NCBI RefSeq assembly: GCF_000219625.1
Contig: NC_018203.1
Location: 62,001 to 126,000 of the forward strand
Origin: Zymoseptoria tritici IPO323
Lineage: Eukaryota > Ascomycota > Dothideomycetes > Mycosphaerellales > Mycosphaerellaceae
Reading direction: 5' to 3'
Length of the DNA stretch: 64,000 nucleotides
Shown here: positions 23,017-33,430 of the stretch, one piece after another
Layout of the letters: every line of letters starts with the position of its first letter
Position numbering within the stretch: position 1 is the first letter of the stretch
The notes under the pieces: generated by a model
Told to the model about the DNA's origin: nothing
What the model saw: the letters and a program-made list of their open reading frames with translations, nothing else
Databases searched by the model: none
Made by a program: the position numbers and the translations under genes

Positions 23017-23878
23017 AAATAGCGGGTGTTTCTAGTATAATACCGTATAATATATACTAGCCGAAAATCTACGTTACGAGGCGAAATAAGGTAATAAACA
23101 ATAAGTTTAATTATTGCTTTTCCGAAGAGCGAAGTAACCTAGGAAGATTACTTTAGGGAGGCTACTACCGGTAGCCGTTCTACTCTAGCTTTATAAATTA
23201 TTTTAAGTCCTATAGGGTACGGAATATATATATAAGAGTCCTTACGGGTTATATATCTAAATCGCTAAGTCCGCGTAGTAGCCTAAACTTAGGATTAGTA
23301 CGCTATCCTAGTAGATACTTTACTTACCGACCTATAAAGTCTATCCGACTCTTATCGCGCTTAAGTAAAGTAACGGCGTAAAGGTAATTAAAGAATCGAC
23401 GACGGAGAAGCTCGTATTAACATTATAAAGTATATAAGCCGCTTTACTCTACCTACTTTTACCTAAATAGTTTATAGATCTTATCGTACCCCCTTAACTT
23501 AAAGCTCGTAGCCGGCAATCTTCTACTTCTCGATTACCTAGTAGCTACATCCTCCTCCCCGTAGACGTATATAGCCTATATCCTAATACTACTACCGTCT
23601 TCTATTATCTTATAGACTTATATACTAACCGCTCTAATAGCTTCCTCGGTATAAAGCTAGCTACTATCTAAGTATATTCCTAGAGAGCATCTAGAACTTC
23701 TCGAAGCCGGGAAACGTATATTTAGCCTCTCCTTTCGATATTCGTAGATAAGTAGCTTATAGCCGCTTATAGCCGTTAAATACTATTAACTACTAATTAC
23801 TAACTATAGATAATTATAGTACTAAGGGTAAATAGCGGCGGCGATAGAGTAGTTAATATAAGACGTATTCTTAAATCC
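23017..23878. other. RIP-mutated DNA including a repeat shared with 29112-29320
   Basis: TA-saturated sequence. Its right part (about 23716-23855) is a RIP-mutated direct copy of the sequence at 29112-29320. No domain readable. Confidence 0.5.
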
Positions 23879-23887
23879 TTATATATA

Positions 23888-23930
23888 CTAAATGTCTCGG
23901 GGGAGAACAATAGGAAAGAACGACCGGATA
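23888..23930 (+). repeat. MULE left TIR
   Basis: 43 bp, inverse of 28707-28749 with one C/T mismatch. It is preceded by TTATATATA. Confidence 0.9.
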
Positions 23931-24599
23931 GGGATAACTAAGCTCGTATAGCTCGTATACTATACTAAGACTTATAAATTCGACTTTATCTTACCGCCCT
24001 TCTACGTTCTATACTACTTAATGCACTACTATGTTATCTAATATAAGTTAAGCGATATTAGAATTAATAGATCGCATTATTAGCTATACGTAAAAAAAAG
24101 AATTATCCGAATCGGCCCTATTTTAAGCTTAATATAAATCTACTAACTTTACCGCTAGTTTTTAGCCCTTAACTACTAAAATAGACGACATTAGCGACTT
24201 ATCTATAGTAGATTTACCGTCCCTATTAGACTTCTACCGTAACTATAGTATCTAGCGTACTACGTAGGACAACTACTATAAAGACCTTCTTAGATTCGAC
24301 CCTTTAGGCCCTCCGGACGACGACGTACTATCTACTAGCGTCCTTATAGGCCTACTACCGAGTACTCTACTAGCTCTACGTAATTATAGTAGTAGAGTCT
24401 CTAATACTATTAACTTACTTAGTAGTTTACCGGCGCTACCGCCTTCGATACGTCTTATAGAGTATCTAATAGCTATATTAACGGCACCTCCGGCTATAGT
24501 TTATAAGGGCAAGACCCTCGTTAAGCCCTACCTCCCTATTATAGTAGATATACTACTACCGGCTCTATTACTAAGGCTAGTATAGCGACCGTATCTATT

Positions 24600-27300
24600 A
24601 CTCGTACCGGAGTAATAAGAGGTTATTTAGTCGTTCGTAGACTCTATTAGGCCCTCTTACTTCGAGCATCCCCGTAATAGTAAGATCTTCCGAGATACTA
24701 ACTACTACCTTTAGCATCTATAGGACTACTACTTTACGACCGGTAGTGCCGTTATATATACGTCTAGTAATAAGGAGCGAGCGATCTACCGCTATATCTA
24801 CTATAGCGATACTACTTATAATAATAGAGAATACGAGGAAGCTATATACGACGATAACGACGAGTACCGGTACCCCCGTATAAGAGCTATATATAATATC
24901 CGAGCTCGTAACTACTAGTAGAGTTACCGTCTATCTTATAACCGTATACGCCGAGGAGCGGAGCTTAGGTAATTAGTCTTAATCGTCTATAACCTAAGCT
25001 ATACGTACGAGATAGCGCCGTTACCGATAGTCTATATAGTCTACGAGTAGCGAATACTAGTATACTAGGAAGCCCTCGCCTATACCGCTTAACTACGTCT
25101 TACCGGAGAGTCGTATAAGACGGTATATAGGTAACTATCGTCGAAGGACCTCTAGCTTAATCGTAAGAGATACTATAACCTTACTAAGGACGTTACGTAC
25201 TAGGGTAGCGGTAAGATAGAGACGGTTATTAACGCCTTACTCGGTGTACTAGTATCGCTCGGCTTTAGCTATAAGGCTCGTTAGTCGTTTATAAACGACG
25301 AATAGACTAGTAAGGTAGTTAAATTATCGCTTAAATAAGTCGTCTACTAGCTACTACAATAAGAGGTATTTACTTCGCGATTTATACTAGACTTCGCGAT
25401 ATAAGTAGACGCTATATTTAATACTAACTACGCTAATCTACTACTCGGTATATTTACCGGTACTACGAACACCGGTCGAGGGTTCCCTATAGCCTATAGC
25501 CTTATAAAGCGCGAGAGCGCTAAGAACTAGTACTTTATACTTACGGTCGTAGCTAACAACTATCTAAAGAATCTACGGATACTAAAGGTTATTGTCTCTA
25601 ACCGTAGTAAGGGCCTTACTACCGCTATCCCTAATACTCCCTTCTACGTAGTTATATAGTAATATTACTAGTAGTGTGCCGCTAAGAACATCCTTAAACG
25701 TATTAACCTCGGTACTAAACGAGAAGCCGCCGCGGTTACCGCTAATACTAATATACGACTAGTAGTAGTCGCCGCTATAGCCTCTAGCTCTTAATTATAA
25801 TATACTAACCTACCGGACGGCGTAGAGTCCTCTACGGAGGTACTAAATAGTACGAATATAGCCGGATTAGTACTAAAACGTAGCTTAAAACGTAAGCTAG
25901 GCTATACGAAGGAGGATAAGGACGCTCTAGCTAGGCTCGTATAGCCTTAGCTAAAGTCCGAGACCGTAACCGCCGCTAATAAGATTACTAAGTAGATACT
26001 CGCTTTGTTTACTCTAGACGATAAGGTATATTTTAAGAGTATATAGTTAGACGTAAAGGAGCGGCTACTTACGTACTATATTAAGCACTTAGCTAACCTT
26101 AGTACTAGTTCGATATAGCGTATAGAGGTTAGTAATCGTAGTATAAAGGGCTATACTAATACTAACCTCAACCTTAAGTAATACGTAGAGAGCATAAAGA
26201 TCTACGTTAATAAGGTATTTAACGAGCTAGAACTACTCGAGATAAATACCTTCGTAGGCTTACTACTACTAGCTATATCTATAGATAACTAGGGCTACTT
26301 TAAGGAGCTCGTTAGTAAGGTTACGGTATATACGTTAGAGCGTATACTAAAGAACTTCTACTACGCCCTTAAGGTAAAGCGCTCTATTAACTATTAGAAC
26401 GCTAGCCGCGGTATAGAAGCCTAGGTGCTATATCTAGTACGAGAATACTACATAGAGTATAGTAAAGTTAAGCGGTATAGTATCCCTTATAGCTATATAT
26501 TACTAAGGGCTATCGTTAAGAGGGTTATAATACTAGTACGAGTTATCTACCCTCGCTACTTTATAAGTAACCGAGCCCTTAGTCGGATATAATAGTAGCC
26601 TTAGTAGATATTAGCCTACGACGACGTCTTTAATATAATATAAGAGTAACTACTAGAGCGGCGAACGGTATAAGATAGGATTAAGGTAGCGTTCCTTCGT
26701 ATACTAGACTTCGCTATGTCCGTCTATAATAGTAACGCTTTATAGCTTACGAACGACATTAAGGCCTTTAAACTAATACGAATACTAGCTATATAAGAGT
26801 AAGCTATAAGTAGTAGTCTACTAGAAGTAACGCCGTTCGAGGCTCTAAGAGATACGTATTATATCCGTAAGGCTCGTAAGGGTAATAATAATACTAATAG
26901 CCGGCTCTAAACGAGTACTAAGATAACTAAGACTACTACTTAATAAGTAGAGCGAACGGCGGCTCGAACGTAGGAAGTAATACTAGCCGTAGAGTAGAGG
27001 GTAGTAGAGCCTAAGGCGTTAGCGGTAGTAGTAACGGTAATAGTAATAATAAGGGGTAGAAGGGCTCGTAGAGTAAGAGCCGGTAGAAGGAGTCGTAGAG
27101 CGAGGGTAAGGGGTAGAGGGCGAGGTAGCATTAGTATAGCGCCGGTAGGCGGCGACGGCGTAGCTACTACTAATCTTAGTATAGAATCTATACTAGCTCC
27201 TATTAAGGCTACCTCTATATCGTCGACCCCTCTAGTAACTAGTAGAGGTAGACCGATCCGTCGCTCTCGGAAGACGGTATATATCTTAAGCATAGCCCCT
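24600..27300 (+). pseudogene. MULE transposase relic destroyed by RIP
   Basis: Plus-strand translation through stops recovers the MULE DDE domain at about 25377-25550: VDAIFNTNYANLLLGIFTG, then TNTGRGFPIAYSLIKRES, with the first catalytic Asp at about 25408. A SWIM-type zinc-finger region at about 26455-26510 reads KRYSIPYSYILLRA, where the ligand positions now read Tyr. Stops replace Gln/Trp throughout. Domain order and spacing fit fungal MULE transposases. No product is possible and the ends of the ORF are uncertain. Confidence 0.85.
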
Positions 27301-27427
27301 AGTACGAGGCCGTAGATCTATTACTCGCGTAAACGACTCGTACGGAAGCTAGAAATACTAAATCCGGTATTAAACGCTCGGCTAATTAGAGCGCTAAGAA
27401 CTCCTTTAGTTTTAACGCTCTTAGCTA

Positions 27428-28210
27428 GACGGCCGAACAGACTGCACCTTCACGCGGTGGCCGTCGTAAGTACCTTCCTCGGAAGGGAAACTAAGACAGT
27501 CTGGAAGAAACCTCCTCGAAAACCTCTCGAAATCCGCCCGAAATCCTTCTCGAAATCCGCCTCGAAATACAAGCTATAACAGAACAACGGCACGATTCGA
27601 ACGAACAGCCCTCTACGTTACGAACGAGAAGAAGCAGTCCACTCTATCCTATACGCGCACCTCCTCGAAATCCGAACCGAAATCGCATGTCCCTTCTCTA
27701 GAGACTTCGTCGCCCTCGAAGGAAGCATACATGCACTTTAAAGAGCTAGAACTCGGTGGAATCTACAACTCTACGATCAACCTGCGTAGCTATATACGTT
27801 TGGAAGCGGCATGCAGTTCTACAAAGGCGTATTAAGGATAAGAGGGGGCAGCGAGTTAGACAGCTGCTTTTGTAGTGCTTTTGCACGGCATTTTGCACTG
27901 CTTTTGCACTGCATTTCGAATTTGTAGCGTACGTGCGAAGCGGAAGGATCCGCTGAAAATTCTGCAAAAAGCTTGGCGCGAAAATTCTGCAGCCCCGGCT
28001 GCAGACAACGACACTCGTTTGATTTCCTTTGTCTTGCGCTGCTTTTAAAGTCCTTTAGCATTTTGCCTTAGGCACGGGGTTTCCCCTAAGGTCAAAGAAT
28101 ACCGAAAGAATTTGATTGTAAATAGATCTACTGCCTTGCTTACAAGGCCGTCCTACATAGTCTTGGACTCCGAAAGGACGTAAATGGAACAAACAAACAA
28201 ACAACAAACA
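27428..28210 (+). mobile_element. SINE-like element, copy 3
   Basis: 783 bp with a 14-bp target duplication AACGCTCTTAGCTA (27414-27427 and 28211-28224), inserted in the MULE. It is in the orientation opposite to copies 1 and 2: head GACGGCCGAACAGACTGC at the left, (AAAC)n tail at the right (28190-28210). The head matches copy 1 closely. Few CA/TG to TA changes are seen. Confidence 0.83.
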
Positions 28211-28706
28211 AACGCTCTTAGCTATATATAGTATTACTATTTCGTTCCTTTTAAATTATATAGCTATACCTCTTAGTTAAGTAGTAGTAAAGGCTACTCC
28301 TCTATTTACTAGCCCTTATAGTAACGTTTAGTTCGAGAGCTAGTAGCTATCGCCTAAGGGGTAGGGGACTCTTCTACTCCGGCGACGAATTTTTTTACTT
28401 CTACCTAGTTAGGAAGTTACGGAAAACTTCCTAATTAGGTTTAGCGCGAAGCCCGATAATAGGGCTATATTAACACTTTATCTTTTACTTTGTTTATTAG
28501 CGGTAGAAAGGGTAGCTTAGTAAAGGGGCTCGAGTATTCGTTTCTCCTTCTATTAACTACCTTCTTTAGCGTCCTTAGTTCGAGCCGATCTAGAGAGCCT
28601 ATTTACTAAGGCTACTAGCGTTAGTAAGATATGTTTTTAATGTTCCTTTTTAGTCGGAAAACTTCTATTTTTAGTTTAGCGTTAAATTCTACTTAGTTAT
28701 TTTTAG

Positions 28707-28749
28707 TATCCGGTCGTTCTTTCCTATTATTCTCCCCCGAGACATTTAG
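28707..28749 (-). repeat. MULE right TIR
   Basis: Inverse copy of 23888-23930, followed by the second TTATATATA. Confidence 0.9.
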
Positions 28750-28758
28750 TTATATATA

Positions 28759-29390
28759 AGAATTTAAGAATACACGCCCTTTAATAAGAAATAAGAACGT
28801 TATTAAAGAGAATAATTACTAAAGAGACTCCTAGGTTCGCCGTAATACCCCCGAGTCCGCTATAATACTACCGGCGCCGTAGCTATATGTCGGGTATTAC
28901 GAGTAGCGGACTTAGGGGTCTTATATATAAGGATTTACTATTTAATATAAGGAGGTTACTAAATTATAAGATAAGAAATAAGGACCTATTTACTAAAGAA
29001 TTCTTATATTAACTACTCTAGGCGGCGAGGACGACGGAGTGCTCGGATAGAGGATGTATAACCGGAAGGGTAAGAGATGCGGTTAAGTAACTAAAGAGCT
29101 AATAATTATAAGCGTATGTTTGGCCTCTCCTCTCGATATCGTAGTTAAGTAGCTCACAGTCGCTAATAGCCGCCAACTGCCGCTAACTGCTGTTAACTGC
29201 TGTTAATTGCTGTTAACTACTAACGACTGCTGTCAAATGCTAACTGCCAACCACCGACGATTGTAGTGGCAAAGGAGCAGTATCTCGGGAAAAACAGCAG
29301 CGGCGGCGACGCGGCCGTCACTCGGTTGAACGATTATGACCGGACGGGTGAGAGATGCGGTTGGGTGACCGAGGATTTCACCTAAGAACG
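28759..29390. other. Right edge of the RIP block, with direct repeats and a hairpin
   Basis: RIP declines across this stretch. It holds an imperfect inverted repeat (28852-28870 with 28903-28921) and a 42-bp direct repeat (29057-29098 and 29335-29376) whose left copy is RIP-mutated. A 210-bp segment (29112-29320) is repeated in mutated form at 23716-23855. No gene. Confidence 0.5.
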
Positions 29391-29909
29391 TGCATAATTG
29401 ATTGGAATATACCGCAACACCAAGACACCAGACAGAAGAACTTCCGGAACGTTGGAGGAGAAGGGAGGTGAGCAAAGGTCGGGAAATAGGAAACGTTGGA
29501 ACTTGGAGAAGAAGATGACCGAGGGTTGGAGAACAGGAAACGTTGGAATTTAGCGAAGGAAGCGTTGGAGAAGAAGAAGAACAAGTAGAAGAGAACCGTA
29601 CAAGTCCTTCTTGACAGGAAAGGTAGTGAGGAAATCGTTGTATTCCGGCAATCATTTGTTCACTCAGCTTATTGTCCCAATATACTTCGTGATCAGGCCG
29701 TAAGTGTAAAGTCGTCAAAGTTCGTCAAAAGCAAAACTGCATCTCGCACAAGTCGCAGCAAGCAGGCTTGGAGATGCAGCATTTCCCAGTCCATCTTCCT
29801 CGCAGCTCTCATCTCCCTCGCAGCTCTCGTCTTGTATCATCCTCATTCCGTACCATCCATCTCCTCTACCGGTATCGACAGCACCAATACCTCATCCTTG
29901 ATCCACCGA
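29391..29909. other. Gene-free 3' flank of G1
   Basis: Contains a degenerate approximately 57-bp repeat around TCCAACGTTTCC (29450-29575, minus strand). Open frames here look like translations of that repeat. Confidence 0.35.
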
Positions 29910-32483
29910 TCAGACCTCAACAAAACTCATCCCTCCCTCAACCTGAACTCCACCACCCATCCTCTCCGCAGCACCCATCTTCTTTTCCTTCGCAGCATTC
30001 TCCTTCGCAGCACTCTTCCTCGCCGCAAGTCTCGTAGCATGAACCTTCTTGACCACAACAACGGGGTGAGTCTTGGCCGTCTTGGCCGTCTTCTTGCCCT
30101 TTCCAACCACTGCCTTCTCCTTGCCTGGGACAACCTTCTCCTTCTCGCCGTTGTTCTGAACGACCTTCTCCATTTCCTTGCCCATGACGACCTTCTGCAC
30201 TTGCGGCATCATCTCGTGCTCCTCAATCTCCTTCTCAATCGCATCCGCCTTCGATTTTGCCTTGATCTGCTCGTCCTGCTCATACTCCACCTCATCCTGC
30301 TCATACTCCACCTCATCCTGCTCATACTCCACCTCATCCTGCTCGTCCTGCTGCTCGTTCTGCTGCTGATAAAACTCGATGGCACCCCTCTTGAGTTTCG
30401 CCTTGATCTCCCCCTTCCACCAACCCAAAAATTGAGGGTGGTCTTTACACTCCGTGAACTGCACGGCTTGGAGGGGAGTCAGAGGGTAAGCGTGAGGGTC
30501 CTCGGAAGTGATCCACTTGATGAATTCTCCGTCTTCCAGCACGGATTTGAAGAATTGGACGGGAATGGTATTGTGCTTGGGTTTCTGGGTAGGGACGGAT
30601 TTCGTGGCGGGAGAGTTGTTGATGGTGGTGGTCGACTTCTGGACGGGCTTCGTGGCGGGAGGCTTCTTCTGGACGGTCTTCTGGCTTGAGGCCCGGTTTT
30701 GCTGGAAGGGATTGTTCTTCATCTTCTGACCAGGAATCGTCTCCTGGATGACCATGGACTTCTGAGCCTGAGCCGGGATCTTCTGGCTCGAGGCAGTCTT
30801 CTGCTGGACCGAGGTCGGGTTCTGCTGGAAGGGATTGGACTTTTGCTGCGTTGCAATAGTCTTCTGGATGATTTTCTGAATCGGATCGGGCTTTTCGATG
30901 GTGGTGATCTTCTGAGCCGGAACGATCTTCTTCGTCGAGGCAGTCTTCTGCTGGAAAGGGTTGTCGGTCCTCTGGGTGTCGATGATCTTGTGGGTGAGAA
31001 GCTGAGCGGGCCGCTGCTGGATCGGAACGGACTTCTCGCCGGCGACAATCTTCTGAGCCGGCACCTCAGTCTTCTGCTGGATAGCCTTCTGCGTCGAGTT
31101 GGTCTTCTTCTTCACAGGAACGATCTTCTGCTGGACCGGAACTTCAAAGTCGAACAACTCCAAAAACTCAGCCGCGGTGTTGACCAAAGTAGCCGGAGAC
31201 TTGTATCCACGCGGAACGGGCGCACGTGGCGGCAATCCCTCCCATCCCTTCGGCACTCCCGGATCCGTCTTCCCCAACACAAACTCAAACTCAACATCGA
31301 TCCAAGCTTCCGTATGAGCAGCCTAAAAACCACCCCTTTCAGTTAGTTCCCACCTCACCTCGAATAGACATGCAGTAATCAAGAGAGAAGAGGCTTACCC
31401 AGACAGCACTCCAGTCAGCCTTGCGGACTTTTTTGGGGTCGACTTTGGACTCGATTATGCCAGGAGAAAGCTTCTCATTCGTAATCCACCTCCCGACCCA
31501 ACTGAGAAGTTTGATGCCGAGGGTTTCGAAGAGGAGGGGGTCGGTGACGGGCCAGTCGACGGCGTGCATGAATCTAGACGAGCGAAGCGAGTCGAGTTAG
31601 CGAAGCGAGTCGAGTTAGCAAAGCGAGTCGAGTCAGCAATCCTCCTCTCAACCTCCCCTCCCTCATGGTGCTTGTCGAGGACGGGAAGGGAAGGAAGGGA
31701 AGGAAGGGGGTAAGGGACTTACTCAATCATCTCCTTTGAGTCTCTCGGGAGGCAATGGGCGGAGACTTGATGCTTCGCACACCTGGGAAGCAAAGAGAAG
31801 GGTATATGGTTAGCAGGGGATATCGTGGAAAGTGAGGGATGGATGAGGGATGTTGGACACAGTGAGGAATGGATGAGGGCTGGATAAAGGATGGATAAGT
31901 GGGGGATGAATAGAGGCTCTTTTTCTTACCAAGCAAGAGCTCTACGGACCCAGAGCGGGGAGAAGCGGAATTGTTTGCCGGCGAGGACTTCGTGGTAGGA
32001 GGCATTTTCGTACATCTACAGGCACCACCGGCGGAGTGGATTAGCAGGGCGAAGCGGATGAACAGGGCGGAGCGGATAGCAGGGTGGAGCGGATGACCAG
32101 GGTGGAGCGAGGAAAGATATGGCTTGGGATGGCTTGGGATGAAATGGGATGAGAGGAGGGGGGTGACGTACGCGGTTCATATCCAGATCCCTTCCACCAT
32201 CAACCTCAACTTCAACCTCATCCTCAACCTCCTCGTCGTTGGCCCCAGCGAGGGAAGCGACTTCTTCGGCAAGGGTTTGCTCGTAAACATCTTCCTCACT
32301 CACTCCACTCGCATCACTCGCGGCAGAAGAGGCAGAGGAGACATCAACAACACAAGTAAAACGATCATTATCCTCGTAGTTGGAAAATCGGTCATTGATG
32401 TCGTTGTCGTCGTCGTCTTCGAACGAGGAGAGTTGTCCGCCGTCGTCCCAGGCTGTGATGGCGGAGTGGGGGTCCGAAGACAT
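29910..32483 (-). CDS. Orphan family member G1: acidic N-terminus, conserved WC-x-K domain, NPF/Gln-rich tail
   Basis: Five exons: 32483-32172, 32015-31930, 31782-31723, 31573-31399, 31322-29910 (681 aa). All donors are GT, all acceptors AG, and phases agree at every junction. Start ATG has A at -3. Residues 1-104 are acidic and disordered. Residues 105-225 form the conserved part (RFSPLWVRRALAWCAKHQV; TDPLLFETLGIKLLSWVGRW), recognisably related to G3 at 39063 and G2 at 33831. Residues 270-455 are Gln/Lys-rich with repeated QQKT-type units and three NPF motifs (about 332, 374, 415). Three DEVEYEQ repeats follow at about 540-562, then a Lys/Ala-rich basic tail. NPF motifs bind EH domains in known endocytic proteins, so a trafficking link is possible but unproven. 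Function unknown. Confidence 0.8.
30290..30355 (-). repeat. 21-bp coding repeat (DEVEYEQ)
   Basis: Three perfect or near-perfect 21-bp units in the last exon of G1. Confidence 0.85.
31579..31640. repeat. 18-bp tandem repeat inside G1 intron 3
   Basis: About three units of GCGAAGCGAGTCGAGTTA within the 149-bp intron 31574-31722. Confidence 0.85.
31800..31912. repeat. Degenerate GGATGRA repeats inside G1 intron 2
   Basis: Repeated GGATGAGGG / GGATGGAT / GGATAAG motifs fill the 147-bp intron 31783-31929. Confidence 0.6.
32042..32112. repeat. 17-19 bp tandem repeat inside G1 intron 1
   Basis: Four units around GGAGCGGATGACCAGGGT in the 156-bp intron 32016-32171. Confidence 0.8.
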
Positions 32484-32784
32484 GGTTTGGTGGTGGTGGG
32501 AGGGTTGGTGTTCTTTTTGTTGGAGGCGGTGGGATGGAAAGCGAGATGGAAAGCGGCCAGTTTTTGCGGTCTTGTGGGCAGGGAAGAGGGAAGAGGAAAG
32601 AGGGAAGAAAGAGTAGGAGGATGGGAGGTGTACTTGTTATGAAGATTAGCGGTCGTGATGGGGAGGAGAAGTTCTACCGGAGACATTGCGGTCGCGGTTG
32701 CGGTCAGCGTCTGGAACGGAGGCGATATTGATGATGGCCGAGACGGCAAGCAGAGGCGTGATGGCAGTGTAGATGTTGGAATTG

Positions 32785-32850
32785 GTGGACGTGGTGAAGT
32801 CGAGGTCCAGGGTGAAGTTGGTAGTGATGTCGAGGTCCAGGGTGAAGTTT
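32785..32850. repeat. 30-bp direct repeat upstream of G1
   Basis: Two near-identical units containing GTCGAGGTCCAGGGTGAAGT, about 300 bp upstream of the G1 start, followed by degenerate GAAATCAG units. Confidence 0.7.
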
Positions 32851-33365
32851 CAGGACACGGTGAAATCAGTGGCCAGCGTGGAATCAATGCCGATGTTGAA
32901 ATCAGAAGGTGGCGTTGAATGCGAAGGGACACGCCGAACCCACAGTGTGCACATTGCATCCGAAGGCCGCGGTGCATTCAGCGAGCACATCGCATCCGGC
33001 GTCCAACATCCACCTCAGCACCTCATCCATGTCAGATCGCGTGTCGCGCCTCAAGCTCAGCGAAGTGACAGACATCCCACCGAATGTCACCTCCAACCTC
33101 ACTCCTCCTCCATCATCTCCCGCCTTCACCTCTCCAAGTCCACTCCTCATCCTCTCCACGAATTCCATCTCTCTCGCTCCCCTCTCCAGCAGAGAAGTGC
33201 AAGCGCAAGCGGTATACAGAGAGAGAAGGAAAGCAGCAAGAGGATAAAGGTGAGGAAGGGAAACAAACAGCCGGGTCCGGATGGAAGTGGGAAGCGGTGG
33301 ATCTCGCATGTGTCGTCATTTGGATCAAATGGTCACGTGTCGCTGGTGACATTCGTCGTGAACTG

Positions 33366-33430
33366 CACCTCACTTCACCTCATCTCACCTCACTCACCTC
33401 ATCTCACCTCACTTCATCTCACTTCATCCT
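33366..33430. repeat. CTCACCTCAT-type short tandem repeat
   Basis: Low-complexity array of CACCTCA / CATCTCA units. Confidence 0.7.

Larger units (their letters stand above)
23888..28749 (+). mobile_element. Mutator-like (MULE) DNA transposon, RIP-mutated, carrying nested SINE-like copy 3
   Basis: 4,862 bp bounded by 43-bp TIRs (23888-23930 and 28707-28749) that begin CTAAATGTCTCGGGGGAGAA and differ at one position. An exact 9-bp direct repeat TTATATATA lies immediately outside (23879-23887 and 28750-28758), the duplication length expected of MULEs. The interior encodes a RIP-destroyed MULE transposase on the plus strand. Removing the nested 0.8-kb insert leaves about 4.1 kb. A further 12-14 bp of inverted similarity lies outside the target duplications, so the boundary might be slightly wider. 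Confidence 0.87.

Noticed and set aside
26940..27293. Open minus frame of 117 codons in the MULE
   Set aside because: Antisense to the transposase relic; its openness follows from RIP removing stop-forming contexts on that strand.
15751..29390. Centromere or rDNA spacer as explanation of the AT-rich block
   Set aside because: All major parts resolve into RIP-mutated copia, MULE and nested SINE-like elements with identifiable ends; nothing rDNA-like was seen.
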